A stretch of DNA of 64,000 nt, from the NCBI GenBank assembly GCA_000320605.2, contig KB445791.1, positions 3,584,576 through 3,648,575 on the forward strand, written 5' to 3'. Below the pieces are notes generated by a model. That model ran no database searches, was not told the origin of the DNA, and saw only the letters and a list, made by a program, of their open reading frames with translations. The translations under genes were made by a program, and so were the position numbers. The DNA is from Gelatoporia subvermispora B. Its lineage: Eukaryota; Basidiomycota; Agaricomycetes; Polyporales; Gelatoporiaceae. This document shows positions 36,501 through 49,027 of this stretch, one piece after another (positions within the stretch are counted from its first letter, which is position 1; every line of letters begins with the position of its first letter).

Positions 36501-37199
36501 CCCAGGAGCCAATTTTCCGTGGTGGAGGACAGATTGTTCCTACGGCCCGCCGTGTCTGCTACTCATCCTTCCTTATGGTATGTGCTGGCGGTTCCACGAG
36601 TTACGATGACGCTCACACGCACTTTGCAGGCGACACCCCGACTGATGGAACCAATATACTACGTAGAGGTGCAAGCGCCAGCTGACTGCATCTCGGCAGT
36701 GTACACTGTGCTCGCGCGGCGACGAGGGCACGTCACCCAAGATATACCAAAAGCTGGCTCGCCACTATACACAGTGAAGGCTCTTATCCCCGTCATTGAC
36801 GCGAATGGGTTCGAGACAGACCTGAGAACGGCCACGCAAGGCCAAGCGTTCTGCTTGCAGGTGTTCGACCACTGGTCCATTGTGCCGGGTGCGTGACCAT
36901 GTTTCTCCGGCGCCGTCACACCATCTGACTTAACCGGTGACCGAGCAGGAGATCCCACCGACACGAGCATCAAGCTGCGACCGCTGGAGCCAGCATCCGG
37001 TCAGGCGTTAGCAAGGGATCTGGTGCTTAAAACTCGGAGGCGAAAAGGCCTCGGAGATCAGATTGCTGTTTCAAAATATTTGGACGACGAGTTCATCGTG
37101 CGTATACGTGTCACGTTTTGGTTGCATGTGAGGAAACTAATTTGATTTGTCGCGCAGCTTGCACTGTCTGCTTCAGGGCACGCGGACTTGCTGGGATAA
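33553..37199 (+). CDS. SNU114: U5 snRNP GTPase SNU114/EFTUD2
   Basis: About twelve exons encode roughly 980 residues. The acidic N-terminus ([20 protein letters not shown]) is typical of the protein. The EF-G/EF-2-like GTPase domain has G1 [14 protein letters not shown], switch residues [20 protein letters not shown]3 [14 protein letters not shown] and G4 [13 protein letters not shown]. Later domains include [71 protein letters not shown] and HWSIVPGDPTD. SNU114 sits with Prp8 and Brr2 in the U5 snRNP and gates spliceosome activation and disassembly. The C-terminus ([19 protein letters not shown]) requires the last intron. Calnexin follows on the same strand after 285 bp. Confidence 0.96.
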
Positions 37200-37355
37200 T
37201 GTACAGAGATTTGTGTATTGGTAGTGCAATTATATATACGATTAGCTGTTGTTTTTAAAGAACACGGAAGGCGAAGAGAACGGGAGGAGAGCGAAAAGGC
37301 CACGCATGGGCGCGAACGAAAGCGTGAGAGCGGATGGAAAGCAGTGGAAAGTGCA

Positions 37356-37364
37356 TACGTGGCA
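37356..37364 (+). promoter_or_regulatory. Possible UPR element upstream of calnexin
   Basis: TACGTGGCA resembles the TGACGTGG element bound by XBP1/Hac1-type bZIP factors. It lies about 125 bp upstream of the calnexin ATG. The ACGTGG core also occurs upstream of RAMP4. It is short and could be chance. Confidence 0.3.
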
Positions 37365-37484
37365 GGGAACAGCCGAGGCCATTACAAGAGGCGGCTTCAT
37401 CGTCAGACACCTCTTTACCAAGTTTCCCTCGCAGTTCCTCTCTTTCCTCTCCTACTTTACCCTGGCCACGGTCCTTCGCACACA

Positions 37485-39470
37485 ATGCGCAGAGTAGCGC
37501 TCTCCGCCCTCCTCGCCGTTGCCGCTACCACCGTTGCGGCTGATGAGCTTAACCCGGTATTCAAGGCATGTGCATGCATGCAACGCCGGTATCTTGAAAA
37601 CTAATTCAACAGCACCATTTAGTCCACTGGAATCAAGGCGCCTTTCCTTGAGCAGTTCACCGATGACTACTCGGACCGCTGGACACCCTCAGAAGCTACT
37701 AAGAAGACTCCAGTGGGCGGGGAGACCTTCAGCTACGTCGGCAAATGGGAGGTCGAGGAGCCCATTGACCTCGTAATTGAGGGTGACAAGGGCCTTGTCG
37801 CTAAGACCAAGGCGGCGCACCACGCCATATCTGCACCGTTTGCCAAGTCCGTTGAGTTTGCGGACGAGCCTCTCGTTGTGCAGTATGAGGTCAAGTACCA
37901 GAAGGGCGGTAACTGCGGTGGTGGTTATCTCAAACTTCTGGAGGATGGCTTCCAGACGGAGGGCAAGGAGTTCTCGGACAAGACTCCTTGGACAATCATG
38001 TTCGGTCCTGACCTGACATGCCCTGGTACTAAGGCGAGTGACACGTTCAGCGTATATAGGAGACGTGTCGCTCACACGCGCGCTTGGAATACAGGTACAC
38101 TTCATCTTCCGTCACAAGAACCCCATTACCGGCGAGTATGAGGAGAAGCACCTCAAGACGCCTCCGAAACCCGCCATCGCCGACAAATTCTCGCATCTGT
38201 ACACTCTCATCGTCTAGTAAGTGCCCATTGCTCCTTGCTTTGCCTGAGACGCGCGTATGCTAATCCGGCCCGGTCAGCCCGAACAACACGTATGATGTTC
38301 AATTCGATGGCGAGAGCCACAACCTCGGTAGCCTCCTTGAGGACTTCGTTCCCTCAGTCAACCCCGACGCTGAGATTGATGACCCTGAGGACGAGAAGCC
38401 TGAGGACTGGGTTGACCAGAAGCGCATTCCCGACCCCGAGGCGACTAAGCCTGAGGACTGGGATGAGGACGCGCCCTACGAGATCCCCGATGAAGAGGCT
38501 GAGAAGCCTGAGGGATGGCTTGACGATGAGCCTGACACGGTCCCCGACCCTGGTAAGTTGCAATTCTGTGGTATCGTTTGGCAGAAACTCAACAAAATCA
38601 TCGTTTGCAGACGCTGAGAAGCCTGAGGAGTGGGACGACGAGGAGGACGGTGATTGGATTGCCCCCATGGTCTCCAACCCCAAGTGCGACGAGGCTCCTG
38701 GTTGCGGCGAGTGGAAGCGGTGAGCAATCAACACGGCGAATTACTACTGCGTCCTAACTAAATTACCCACACAGCCCCATGAAGGCCAATCCCGCTTACA
38801 AGGGCAAGTGGTACGCCCCGATGATCGACAACCCCGCCTATATTGGCGAGTGGGCTCCTCGCAAGATCCCCAACCCTGAGTTCTTCGAGGACCTCACTCC
38901 GTTCAAGAGCCTCAAGGCTATTGGCGGTGTCGGCATCGAGCTCTGGACCATGTCCGAGGACATCCTCTTTGACAACATATACATCGGCCACTCCGTTGAG
39001 GACGCGAAGAAGTTCGCTGAGGAGACCTTCAACGTCAAGAAGCCCCTCGAAAAGGCTAAGTCCACTCCTAAGGTCGAGGATGTCGTTGAGCAGGAGGTTT
39101 TCTTCAAGGAGGACCCGATTGAGTACATTCGTGCCAAGGTCTTTACCTTCATTGAACTCGCGCGCATCGACCCTCTCCTGGCCTTCAAGACCCAGCCCGA
39201 GACCGGCGCCGCTCTTGCGCTGTCTGTTGTTACTCTATTCGGTATGCTCGGCGTTATGTTTGGCGTCATCGGCAGCGCCCAGAAGCCCATCACCAAGGTT
39301 AGTGCACATGCACAACGGGGCTGTCAACGCGTACTGATGAGACCTTTGTACAGTCTGCGAAGAAGACCGATGCGCCCTCGCCGGATGACAAGAGTAAGAA
39401 GGAGTCTGCTCCTGTTACGCCTGCGGGCGGCGAGAAGGCGGCAGACAGCACTGTGAAGAAGCGGAAGTAA
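37485..39470 (+). CDS. CNE1: Calnexin, ER lectin chaperone
   Basis: Seven or so exons encode about 550 residues. The signal peptide ([19 protein letters not shown]) precedes the lectin domain, with [12 protein letters not shown] and [20 protein letters not shown]. The P-domain arm carries repeated type-1 motifs such as [12 protein letters not shown] and [13 protein letters not shown], then type-2 motifs such as NPAYKGKW and NPAYIGEW. The lectin domain then resumes ([37 protein letters not shown]). One membrane segment ([21 protein letters not shown]) leads to a short cytosolic tail ending KKRK, which fits a KKxx ER-retrieval signal. Calnexin holds monoglucosylated glycoproteins in the ER during folding. 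The last exon requires removing an intron after KPITK. Confidence 0.96.
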
Positions 39471-39669
39471 AAGGGAGACGATATCCTATAGCATACTAGT
39501 ACTATACGATCGTGTTCCACCTTGTGCTTTGCTGTGTCGTTTGTCGTAAGCGTATATCATATTGGGACTGTGAGGGAATCAATCTTGCAAATATACCATT
39601 TTGCAGAGTAGGTGCAGTGATGTGTCACGTGTGTGTGTAACAGCACAATGTGACAAACGGACAACACGT

Positions 39670-42600
39670 CTAGAAATACAGACTTGCGGCGAACACGACT
39701 GGTGGGAGTGGTTAACAATCATCTGTGATGCGTGGCCATGATATTGTACTTACTATCTCTTTTTATCTTCATTTGACATTCTTCCATCTTTTTGAACAGT
39801 TCGGCATCACCGATAACGCGTGCTGCATCTCTCACTTCACGGCAGGTCTCATCGAGGCGGGTAATGCACCGGACAATAGTACCCTCTGCTACATCAGTCA
39901 GTTCCGTAATCTGTTCAAATGGCTGCGAAATGTCAGCGATCAATTAGATCTCATTTGATGTATCTATGAATCATCGCCTCACCATCCCTTTCGCCCATTC
40001 ATACACGACCTCCACCAATCCTGACTTGAGCGTTCGAAACTCGTCTCCTGGAACTTTGTGCCTATCCTGGATCCGGCCCACCCGCTCATTGATTGCGGTA
40101 ATTGCCTCAAGGCCCTCTTGGAGCTTCGGTGGGATCTGAGGCTCCACCTCCGTCTTTTCTTGGAAGACGAAGCAGGATAGGAGCGCCACGACCTCCTCCG
40201 GCTCGTAAGGTGCCAAGGTGTTCTCAAGGATTAACTCCGTGAGAACGAGCTCATTCGCCGAGTTGATCTGTAGACGGGATTAGTGCGAACGGCCGCCTAG
40301 GGGGCGCAGATACCCACTTCACAAGCGACTCTGCCCTTGAGCAGGACCGTGGAGTTATCGTCAATGAATTTCAAGTCCTTCAGGACATCTATCCTCTGCT
40401 CGTAATCTGGCAGCAGCTCGAGGTTCTGATCCGAAATAGTGCGCCGCAGCTCGGCGATGTTGGCTTCGAGCATGCATTTGCCGTGGGCAATCACATACTG
40501 CCAATTGGAGTTCAGTTACTGCTACATGAACGCAGGATGATTGAACTGACATGCTCCTCGAAGTCCAGGCACTGCGTGCACGTAAATTCCGGTAGCTTCT
40601 TGCTCAACTCGTCCCGGGCACGGAGGTTCTCTTGGAACTCCAGCGAACGCACTTTGTTCCAATCCACCTCTGGGATCTTTTGGTCGGCCAACCAATGCCC
40701 CAGAATAGCCGATAGCAGACGAACGGTGCTTTCCATTTGCGACATACGCCGTCCGTAGAACAATGTGTCAGTGTCAACCTGTCGGCAGTGATCAACGCAT
40801 GGAAAACAGATATCAAGATTACTCATACCTTGATTGTACGCTCTGTTACCAAGGTGATGCTAGTCAATGGCAGTTGGGCCACCTCATAAGTGATTTCTTC
40901 ATCCTCGTAACGGGTGGGGTAACGATCTACTGGCCACCGTGGAGGGATGCCGAAGTCCTCGGAACCTCGGAACAAGGGTCAGCGATATTACGGTGTCAAA
41001 TCATGCCGACAACTTACTGCCTGCTTTCCTCTTTGTTTCGTGATCTACCAGTACTAGAACGAAGAAACTCTTGACGTTATCCACAGTTTCGCCGCCTTTG
41101 AGAAGGACCCCGACATTGCTTCTAAAATGCTGTATTTTTGTTAGTAAACCTTCTCACAATGCGAATGTGTGCCCGTACCGCATCTCGTAGTATCACGAGC
41201 CTTCCCGGAGCTAGGATCCGGCCTCCTTGGGGATGTTTTAGAGCCAATGTCAACATTTTCTGATTATGTTCAACAACATCTGCTGAAATGTCATAGAAAC
41301 GATAGATGTCTGGCAAACAGACATCACAAGCTAGCTCTGTGTAACGCCTCAAAGACTTCTCGTGCTATTTAGCATTTGCGCGATGAGTAGAGACTTGCAT
41401 GCGGGTCAACGAAAGCTTACTTCTTCTACTTTTCTCTGATTGTCTGGGAGAAGTTTTTGAGACAAATTCTCCGAGAAACTCCGCTTGATCATCTCCTCTA
41501 CGCGAAGCGCTTCCACGCGGAGCAAGTTGAGAATCATGTTGTACGTCAATCTGAACTGTGATTGAAGCTTATTGGGGGTTCCCAGGATCATCGTGTTCAA
41601 CACAGATTGCTAGGCCGGGCGTTTGAATATGCAGGACTCCAACATCAGAAAAAGAGGCACACCTCTGGGAGCTCATCATTGGCAACAATGATGACTGTGC
41701 CCGTAGCATCTAGACCACGACGTCCGGCACGGCCCGCCATCTGTGTATATTCTCCTGGTAGAATATCTCGAAAGCTCTTGCCATCGTGTTTGCGAATGTG
41801 AGAGAAGACAACACATCGTGCAGGCATGTTGACACCCTATAGCACAACGCTTATTTGTTGTCTAGACAGCGGTGCCTATGCTCATACATACCATTGCGAA
41901 AGTCTCTGTGGCGAAGAGAACTTTGACTAGTCCTCGGGCAAAGAGAATTTCTACAACCTGCACCAAATTTAGGAAAATGTCTGCACAATTTAGACTGCAA
42001 GATACCTCTTTGACGATGGGTAGAAGTCCGCCATGATGCACACCAATGCCTCGGGACAATAGGTCCCGCATGCGGCGAATCTGAGGCAGCTGTCTATCCG
42101 AACCTGTTCATACAGTTAAGATTCAATCTAACTGTACAATCATATAGGGTACCTTTCAGACGAGACAATGCCTTCTCCATTGCAACATGGATCTCGCTCT
42201 TCTCTACTGATGTACACAAGTCGGCGTTCGTGAGAGTCGCGGCATTCTCCTCGCATCGCTTCTTCGAGAAGGTGAATATCACAACGGGAAGAAGGCTCCT
42301 CTTGCGGAGGTTGCCGAGCAAATGGACAAATAGATTCTTGTCGGGTTGGTGGAACGTTCGGGGAGAGCCGCCGCGACCAACGGGTGCCCCTCTTGCGGAA
42401 GCCCCACTACGTTGGCCCCCGCGAGCCTGAGGACCACCACGTCCCCCCCGTTGAGGTGCAGCAGCGCGAGCGCCCATGCGTTGCACGGGAGGCAACCCTG
42501 CAGCTTCTCGTTCTTTGTCCTGTTTGCGCCGGAGGGCTTCACCGGCATCCTTGTATCTGTAAAAGAATGTGTAGGAGACCCAGATGTGCCCGTAAATGTG

Positions 42601-44486
42601 CATACCCTGTTCCTATAAAATTGCGTTCCGCATCCACAATCTTATGCAGGTCTCTTCCAGCATACAGATAATGTTCGAGAGGTACCGGCCGTTTGGGTGT
42701 CGAGATGACATAGATGTCCTTCTTTTTCGTCCGGCTGAATATCATCGCTGAGAGGACGGCCTATGTAAAATAAAGAGTATTGCTTACCCCACCCAATCAG
42801 CGAATTCCTTCGTGTTCGGGACAGTTGCAGAGAGCAGAATGATATTGACATGGTCTGGCAACATGATGATAACTTCCTCCCAGACAACACCTCGCTAACA
42901 CGTATACAGTCAGTACCGTGATTTGTTTTGGCCCGAGAGGTACAGACCTCTGCATCATTGACGTAGTGTACTTCATCGAAAATAACAAACTCAACATCGC
43001 GGATCAGGTCAGCACCCTTATAGAGCATGCTGCGCAAGATCTCCGTTGTCATAATCAAACAGTTGGCTTCTGGGTTGATTTGCACATCTCCTGTGAGAAT
43101 GCCGACCGAAGACGACGAGAATGTTTGCTTAAAATCACGGTACTTCTGGTTCGACAATGCCTTGATGGGCGAGGTATAGATAGCCCTGTGGCGGGGGGTG
43201 AGTAGGAGGTTTAGCGTAGTCGCATATACGGACCGTGTCATGTGCTTAGCAGCCAGAGCTATGGCATATTCTGCCACGACTGTCTTGCCTGCTGATGTGT
43301 GTGCAGCAACGAAGACGGAATCGCCCATCTCGAGGTGGTATACAGCTTGCTTCTGGAACGTATCCAGTTCGAACGGATACTAAGGGCGACCGACTTCAGT
43401 CTCAGTCTAACGACACGACTTTATGCGCTGCAAATGACCTTGTGTGCCATTTCAGGGACCAGCTCATGGAAATTATGCATAGGCTTGTTGATGTCGATTT
43501 CATGGGCCCAGTCACGCTTATGAACATGTGCGCTGCGCAGTGTGCGAGGAGGCTTCACAGGCTTCAAGTGTGATCGCTAACGAGCCTCCATGGTCAGGCT
43601 CTGACGATTTCCCCAACAACTTGAACTCACAGTTGTTGGTAGGAGGTCATCAATCTCTGTTGTAACTTGTGATGACGAGGGGTCATAAGGGACATCTCCA
43701 TTGCTATATGGTTGTGACTCGGTATGCTGTGTAAAGGACGGTCAAGAGAAGGTCTCAAGTTTGCAAGGTATATGAATACCCCATCTATTTCTCTCCGCCT
43801 CGCTTCTTCTGAAATCAGCCTTAAGTCGGCCAAGTCGGCATCCTGAGAGTCATCCCCCGGCATGCGCAGGCCTCGACTCAGACCAGGCGCGACAGTTCTC
43901 AGCCTACCACTGTCTTCAAGCAGGTCGACAAGTTCCTCTGGCGCCTTGAGGATCCCTTCCAGGCCTCCTGGCCAGAATGGAACGTGGCCGGACTTTCCTC
44001 TCACGAAGCTGCTGCTTGGTCCCGGTGCACGCTCAATTGAGGTCGATGTCAACGCTGTGGCGACACGTGGGTTTGGCACCTATGTCATGTTAGTCTCCAT
44101 ACACGTCGCATGCCTGTAAAGACGTACCTCAGTGTAGCCGGTGACGCGCCCCTGCAGGCCAGCCCGAACAAACGCGAGGCTCGTAGGCGGTGGTGATGGT
44201 TCTAAATTCAGCAATGAGGGAATGGACAACTCATGCTCCCAATGTCTGAAGCAGCAGGAACATGAGCACTTAACCCGTAGTAGTAGAGTGCAACTTACAC
44301 CTGATACTTAGGAAGCCAATGGTCGGGCAACTTCTCTTTCGGTAGAAGAAGTTTCTGCTCAATGTCTTCGAGCACGCATTCCCTTGGAGGTAGCCCAGAC
44401 AATCCTAGATCAGACAAGATGTTCTGTGCATTGTGTGCATTGGGATTCAAGATCTGTTCCAAGGCGTGTTGCCGTTCGTTAGACAT
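39670..44486 (-). CDS. SKI2: SKI2 RNA helicase of the superkiller complex
   Basis: A large intron-rich gene of about twenty exons for roughly 1,250 residues. The N-terminus ([20 protein letters not shown]) includes DHWLPKYQ and VPFWPGG, Ski2-type N-terminal motifs. The helicase core shows motif [15 protein letters not shown], Ia [40 protein letters not shown] and [12 protein letters not shown]. Between the two RecA domains lies an RGG-rich stretch (42345-42477) like that known in yeast Ski2. The second RecA domain continues [15 protein letters not shown] and [16 protein letters not shown], then [19 protein letters not shown]. The C-terminal DSHCT-like helical domain ends [22 protein letters not shown]. 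Ski2 feeds mRNA to the cytoplasmic exosome for 3'-5' decay. MTR4 is less likely given the N-terminus and ending. Confidence 0.95.
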
Positions 44487-45301
44487 TATGGTTTGGGTCG
44501 CCGGCGCGAACGAAGAGCATCAGTACCGCCGGAGGTCTAACAGACTCGTTTAGCCGTCTAGACTCTGCGCCACATTGGGCGCTAGTGTCAATGCCAAACA
44601 CGTTCTCATCATGGTGGTCCCTGGCTCAGCTCCGAGTCGACGACATGGAACAAATATCACTCCAGCGACCATCAGTGCGACATCACCCAAACAGCCTTCT
44701 TCAGTTTGCTCAGACGATGGCAGCTCATCAACCAGCTTACACACGGCCACGAAGAAGCACAGGAGCTCCGACTCCGGTGTAATCGCCACCTTTAGGATTC
44801 CCTGGCTGGTGCGCTGGTACCTGGAGCAGCTGGCTTCGCGAAGATATCTTTTTTCGACTAGTCTGTGAATCATACGAGCGTTTACATGTAGGGTCGGTGC
44901 TCTAGACCCTCCTGCATGGGCGTAACGCGTACATCGAGCTTGTTTTTGATGGACAGATCCTGTGCGATTCAGCTGCTACACTACCAAGGTATACAGTTGA
45001 TCGCTGCACTCGAGACGGGCACGACACTCCATTGAGATCATGCGACGAACGTGGTCCCAGGAATCGGTGCAATGTGCGCCGGGTTACTGGGCGAACGGGC
45101 TCAAGCGGCCCTGTCTATCTTTACGCTATTGCTCACTGCCTCCGGCTGGAATATCAGACGTTCATCAAAGTCCTTGACATCGAATTATCAACCTTCAGGC
45201 ACCGTACATATACTACTCCCTCTTGGGAGTTTCTTAGCTCGACTGCACATATATATACGGCGAAGAGGTGAAGTGGGGCAAGTTTCCCTCCTTCGTGCTC
45301 A
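44487..45301. promoter_or_regulatory. Divergent promoter region, SKI2 / membrane-protein gene
   Basis: 815 bp between divergent start codons. Frames at 44550-44873 on both strands are mirror images of each other with no coding character. The TATA-like element at 45250 belongs to the right-hand gene. Confidence 0.45.
45250..45257 (+). promoter_or_regulatory. TATA-like box of the membrane-protein gene
   Basis: TATATATA lies 45 bp upstream of the chosen ATG (45302), implying a very short leader. It supports starting the protein at 45302 rather than at upstream frames that could offer a signal peptide. Confidence 0.4.
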
Positions 45302-46981
45302 ATGTCGGGGTACGTTTGGAATTATACCATCGATGACTCTAGTTCTGTCTTCAGGTTCCTGCCTCATGGTATGCTCGTCAGAGCCTTGTCCGCAGAAAAG
45401 AGACTGATGGGGAAGTCCGGCAGGGGACGGTGGATCCGATGATTTCATTCAGTTAGGTTGGCAGCCTTTCTATTCCATTAGCGGGTTCAACAAGGGAGGT
45501 GGCGACTCGTCCGCCGGGAACTCCTTACATATCACATCGTTTCCTGGGGCTAGCGTTGGTCTGGATTTTTCGGGTACTTAGATTCGTCTTCTTGTCAAAA
45601 GGCTCGCAAAATGATACCTCGCAACAGGGACTGCGATTTACCTCTTTGGCACCACGAACGGCTCGTACACTGTGTCTGTCGACAACAACCCAGCTACAAA
45701 GCCAACACCGGATCCATCTGCCAATGTACTGTTTGCTCAGGAAGGCCTCTCGCCCGGCTCCCACTTTGTAAACCTGACGGCGTTGGCCGACGCGAACCAG
45801 AATCAGACAATGTCATTTGACGGTGCTACTGTCACTACCGTCCTGGACCAGTACGCTCGCACATCTCATATCTTCATCGCATTGCCTGACCTAATGCAGA
45901 ACAACTCTTCCGGTACCCGTTGTATTCCAAAATACCAACACCAGTCTTACGTACACCGGTAATTGGTCCGTGGATCGTATTAACAATATACCCAGTGCGG
46001 CGAATCCTGCTCCTTACCATGAGACGAGCGTTTCCGGGGCATCAGTATCGCTGGAATTCGGTAATGCTGTTGGTGTAGCAATAAATGGCACGAGGAATTG
46101 GGGCAACTGGATATACAATGTGGTGAGTGATATGGTCCGCTCTCGAAGTCACTCTCATTCATCATGGTTCATATAGTCGCTAGACGGTGTACTATCGTCC
46201 TACAACGGGAGCACGATGTGGCTCATTGGGGACGCGCTATTGTTCTACGCAAACGACCTCGACCCGAGCACAAACCACACTATCGAGATGACCAACACAG
46301 CAGGTGGCATGAACCTGTGGCTGAATACTATCACAGTGTTCACTGCGAACTCATCATCTGTAAATGGAACGAACACGACAGCCTCACCGTCGACGTCAGC
46401 ATCACTGTCTTCCTCATCGACACCCGCACCGTCTGCTTCGGTCAACACCAACCCAGTGTGCGTCAATCTCACGGTGTCATATATGTCAGCTAATCCGCGA
46501 TCTGTCTCAAAGTACCAACTCCGCCGCCTCGAAGAAAACACCTACCGGCGACATTGTCGGTGGTGTAGTTGGCGGTGTGGCCGCGCTGATCCTCGTCGTC
46601 GCGGCTGTAGTGTGGTTTATCACAAAGAAACGCGCTGCGAAAGCACCAGATACCACTCCTTATCCCCCCATCCTGGCTGGCGCCGACTCTCCTTACTCCT
46701 CTGGAAATGACGTCTCGTTTTCGGGCTCTGGACGTGTCGCTGAAAAGTTTGAGGCCTCTCTGCGGGTGCCAGCCCCTCCGCCTCCCACGATCACGATTCC
46801 GCCCCGGTCTTATGAGCCGCCGAGCTCTGTTACGCAGTCGCCCCCACCTCAAGCCCAGCCGCCTGTCGATGTCGATCGCATCATAGAGCTGATCGCACAA
46901 CGCATTGACCGGGCGCCTCCTGCATCGGCGCCTGCTGACACAGATGCGCCCCCACCCCAATATCCTAACTACGCACAGTGA
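45302..46981 (+). CDS. Single-pass membrane protein with two related beta-sandwich ectodomains (function unknown)
   Basis: Six exons (45302-45368, 45424-45573, 45628-45850, 45900-46122, 46177 to about 46463, then about 46512-46981). Two similar domains sit in tandem. The first runs from YVWNYTIDDSSSVFRFLPHG through FPGASVGLDFSGTAIYLFG and YTVSVDNNP to LSPGSHFVNLTALAD. The second runs from LTYTGNWSVDRINNIPSAAN through VSGASVSLEFGNAVGVAING to NHTIEMTNTAGGMNLWLN. N-glycosylation sites are common, a Ser/Thr stalk follows, then a transmembrane helix with Gly-zipper character (IVGGVVGGVAALILVVAAVVW). A basic stop (ITKKRAAK) and a Pro-rich cytosolic tail close the protein. No signal peptide is seen, so the TM helix may act as a reverse signal anchor. 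I know this layout as common in mushrooms but uncharacterised; sensing or wall contact is a guess. Confidence 0.82.
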
Positions 46982-47488
46982 AGAAGACCCTGTCTATACC
47001 CTGATCCTGTTGTGCTGGACTTGAGAGCAGATCTGTCTGCGACCCGTTCCTTACGTTTCGGTCAGTTGTAGCATTGAGCTCTCGATGAGTCGAACTTCAT
47101 CCGCGGCAGCGGTTTACACTTCGACCTTCGTTGTGATGTAACTTGTTCATATCGTAACAGCTCATAATATATATATTATCGAACGAACTGTTTTTACCAT
47201 GTCCGAGTACTTTGTGCAAAGAACGGATATTTCCGCCACGGGTGACATGTTGGCGTTGCATCAACCGCATTGTCTCATTCGTATCGTACCAACGTCAACG
47301 ATCCCAGTTCCTTGCAGCCAGCGGACTTGTTGTGGCACGCATTGCAAGGGACAAATCAAAATGCGAAAGGGAAACAACAATGCATAAGTAATACTAAAGA
47401 GCGCGACAGCAATTACGATACAACATAGCACAGTAGAGTACAAAACAATCGAATGGCCCAAACGAAATCTGCTGCGAGGAGTGACAGC
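46982..47488. other. Convergent intergenic region
   Basis: 507 bp between convergent stops (membrane protein and methyltransferase). It contains an A/T run (ATATATATTAT near 47168-47178). Short frames on both strands are not coding-like. No tRNA or repeat seen. Confidence 0.5.
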
Positions 47489-49027
47489 TCACGCCGTCCA
47501 CTTTTTACGTGCGTAAACATTCTCGACTAAAATGTATGAAGGCGTCCGTGCTTCAAGCAATTCTCGGCGAGCATTTTCTTCGACTTCGTTGACAATCGCC
47601 TCGTCAATCCCGCTACCCAACAGAAGCGGGCGGCCGGACCTTAAAAACGCCTGAACAGCAAACACGGACCATCAGCGAACCATCGGGCTTGGCGTGATCG
47701 AATGTACACGTACAAGAATATCATCTCGCATAACTTGCCCGATAGCGTTTTGACGAATAGTTTCTGGATCGTTTCCCTTCTTGAAAGCCGAGGTCTGGAA
47801 CCAAAACGTGCGATAGACAATATCCTCAAATGCATCATTTTCGCCGACCCATCTGCGGAGATGGTTCGCAGCGTCTGGCTCGCCGCCCATCTGCTCGACG
47901 GCCTCATGTGCCAGGTTCATCCAGCGCCCAATCCAACAGCGCTGTGCGTCTGGATGGCCGGGAACAATCTTGATTTTCCGTCTGTTGTACGCCGAAAAAT
48001 CGAACTCGGCAAGGATGATGAGCCCGCCGGGGCGGAGCACGCGGGCGATATGATCGACAAAGCCTTTATAGTCCCGGACCTGTGTGCGAGATGCGATGTA
48101 GCCAGGTTAGGAAAGTGAAATCAGGCACAGATTAAGCGCGGTCGGGTCGCCCCCGGATGGCGGACTGAGCGCCCGCCGCCGAGAAGCACCCGAGAACAGA
48201 CGCTGTGCTTACCCCCGATGAGACTAGGCGGGCGTGTGCCACATCATACGCTCCGTAGAAGTGCTGCAATCCGAGATTGATGTCGTCCACTTCGCTCCTA
48301 ACTCACCGTCAGTACCAGCGGACGCGAGAGGCGGACACAGGATTTTACCTGCAGTTCGGCGGCATATACCTGACGGGCGCGAGAAATTCAATCACGGGCA
48401 GTTCACTATGTACAATATCGAGATGCTACTAACCGCACTTGCATGGGAACTAGGTCAACTGCGACCGCGCTGCAATCTGGATAGTCCCGCGCGACGTCCA
48501 GTATCCTAGAGACGGATTGATACCAAGAGCTCGGAACCAGTGACCGGGGTGGCGTACCAGCTACCACTCCCACAACCCAGATCTACCGCGGACTTGATGT
48601 GATCTGGGCTTTCTGCAAGGACCTCGTCCATCGGCGGTGGGTACTTGCCCATGACTTCCATAAACATGATGTGCTGTTTGTCTGCAGGGCCGAGTCAGCG
48701 AGCGCACACGCATTGTCAAATTGCGGCTGATGGCCTACCGAGGCGCTCAAATTCTTCGTCATCTGCCGGCAGGCGGTAGACATCGGAATAATTATTGATA
48801 CCTCTTCCAAACTCATGGCGGAAGGATGCACGAATGAGCGAGTCGGTCATAGAATATACCGAGGGGGCAGGTGAGGTGGAGCGCATTTCCCAGTCGTAGG
48901 AAGTGGCTGAACTAGCCATGCTGGGCGCGTAACGTCCGGAGCCAGACGCAAGAGAGTAGGTGTCGCTGTCTTCATCCATGGGGTCGTATCCGGGAGACAT
49001 TGCGCGAGGAGGACAAAGTGCATGCAT
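47489..49027 (-). CDS. SAM-dependent methyltransferase (class I, fungal type)
   Basis: Multiple exons encode roughly 360 residues. A disordered Ser/Asp-rich start (GYDPMDEDSDTYSLASGSGRY) precedes RASFRHEFGRGINNYSDVY, FERLDKQHIMFMEVMGKYPP and the SAM-binding motif I SAVDLGCGSGSWILDVARDY. The next acidic residue lies in AVAVDLVPMQ. Then come YDVAHARLVSSG, VLRPGGLIILAEFDFSAYN (motif III region), WIGRWMNLAHEAVEQMGG and the C-terminal YILVENVYARKKWTA. This is the widespread basidiomycete methyltransferase type related to methyltransferase-25/11 families. LaeA-type regulators are distant relatives, but I cannot assign a substrate. No biosynthetic core enzyme is nearby, so a role in a secondary-metabolite cluster is unsupported. 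Met at 49027 is the first in frame; MSPGYDPMDED at 49000 is an equally good start. Confidence 0.85.

Noticed and set aside
40763..41074. 103-codon plus-strand frame inside SKI2
   Set aside because: It crosses SKI2 exons and introns on the opposite strand and shows no coding signal.
45051..45407. Upstream frame that could give the membrane protein a signal peptide (LSIFTLLLTASG)
   Set aside because: It lies upstream of the TATA-like box, and no splice pair joins it to the first domain in frame.
47489..49027. LaeA-type regulator of a biosynthetic cluster
   Set aside because: No polyketide, peptide or terpene core enzyme, P450 or tailoring set is nearby. The PDR transporter is 16 kb away among housekeeping genes.
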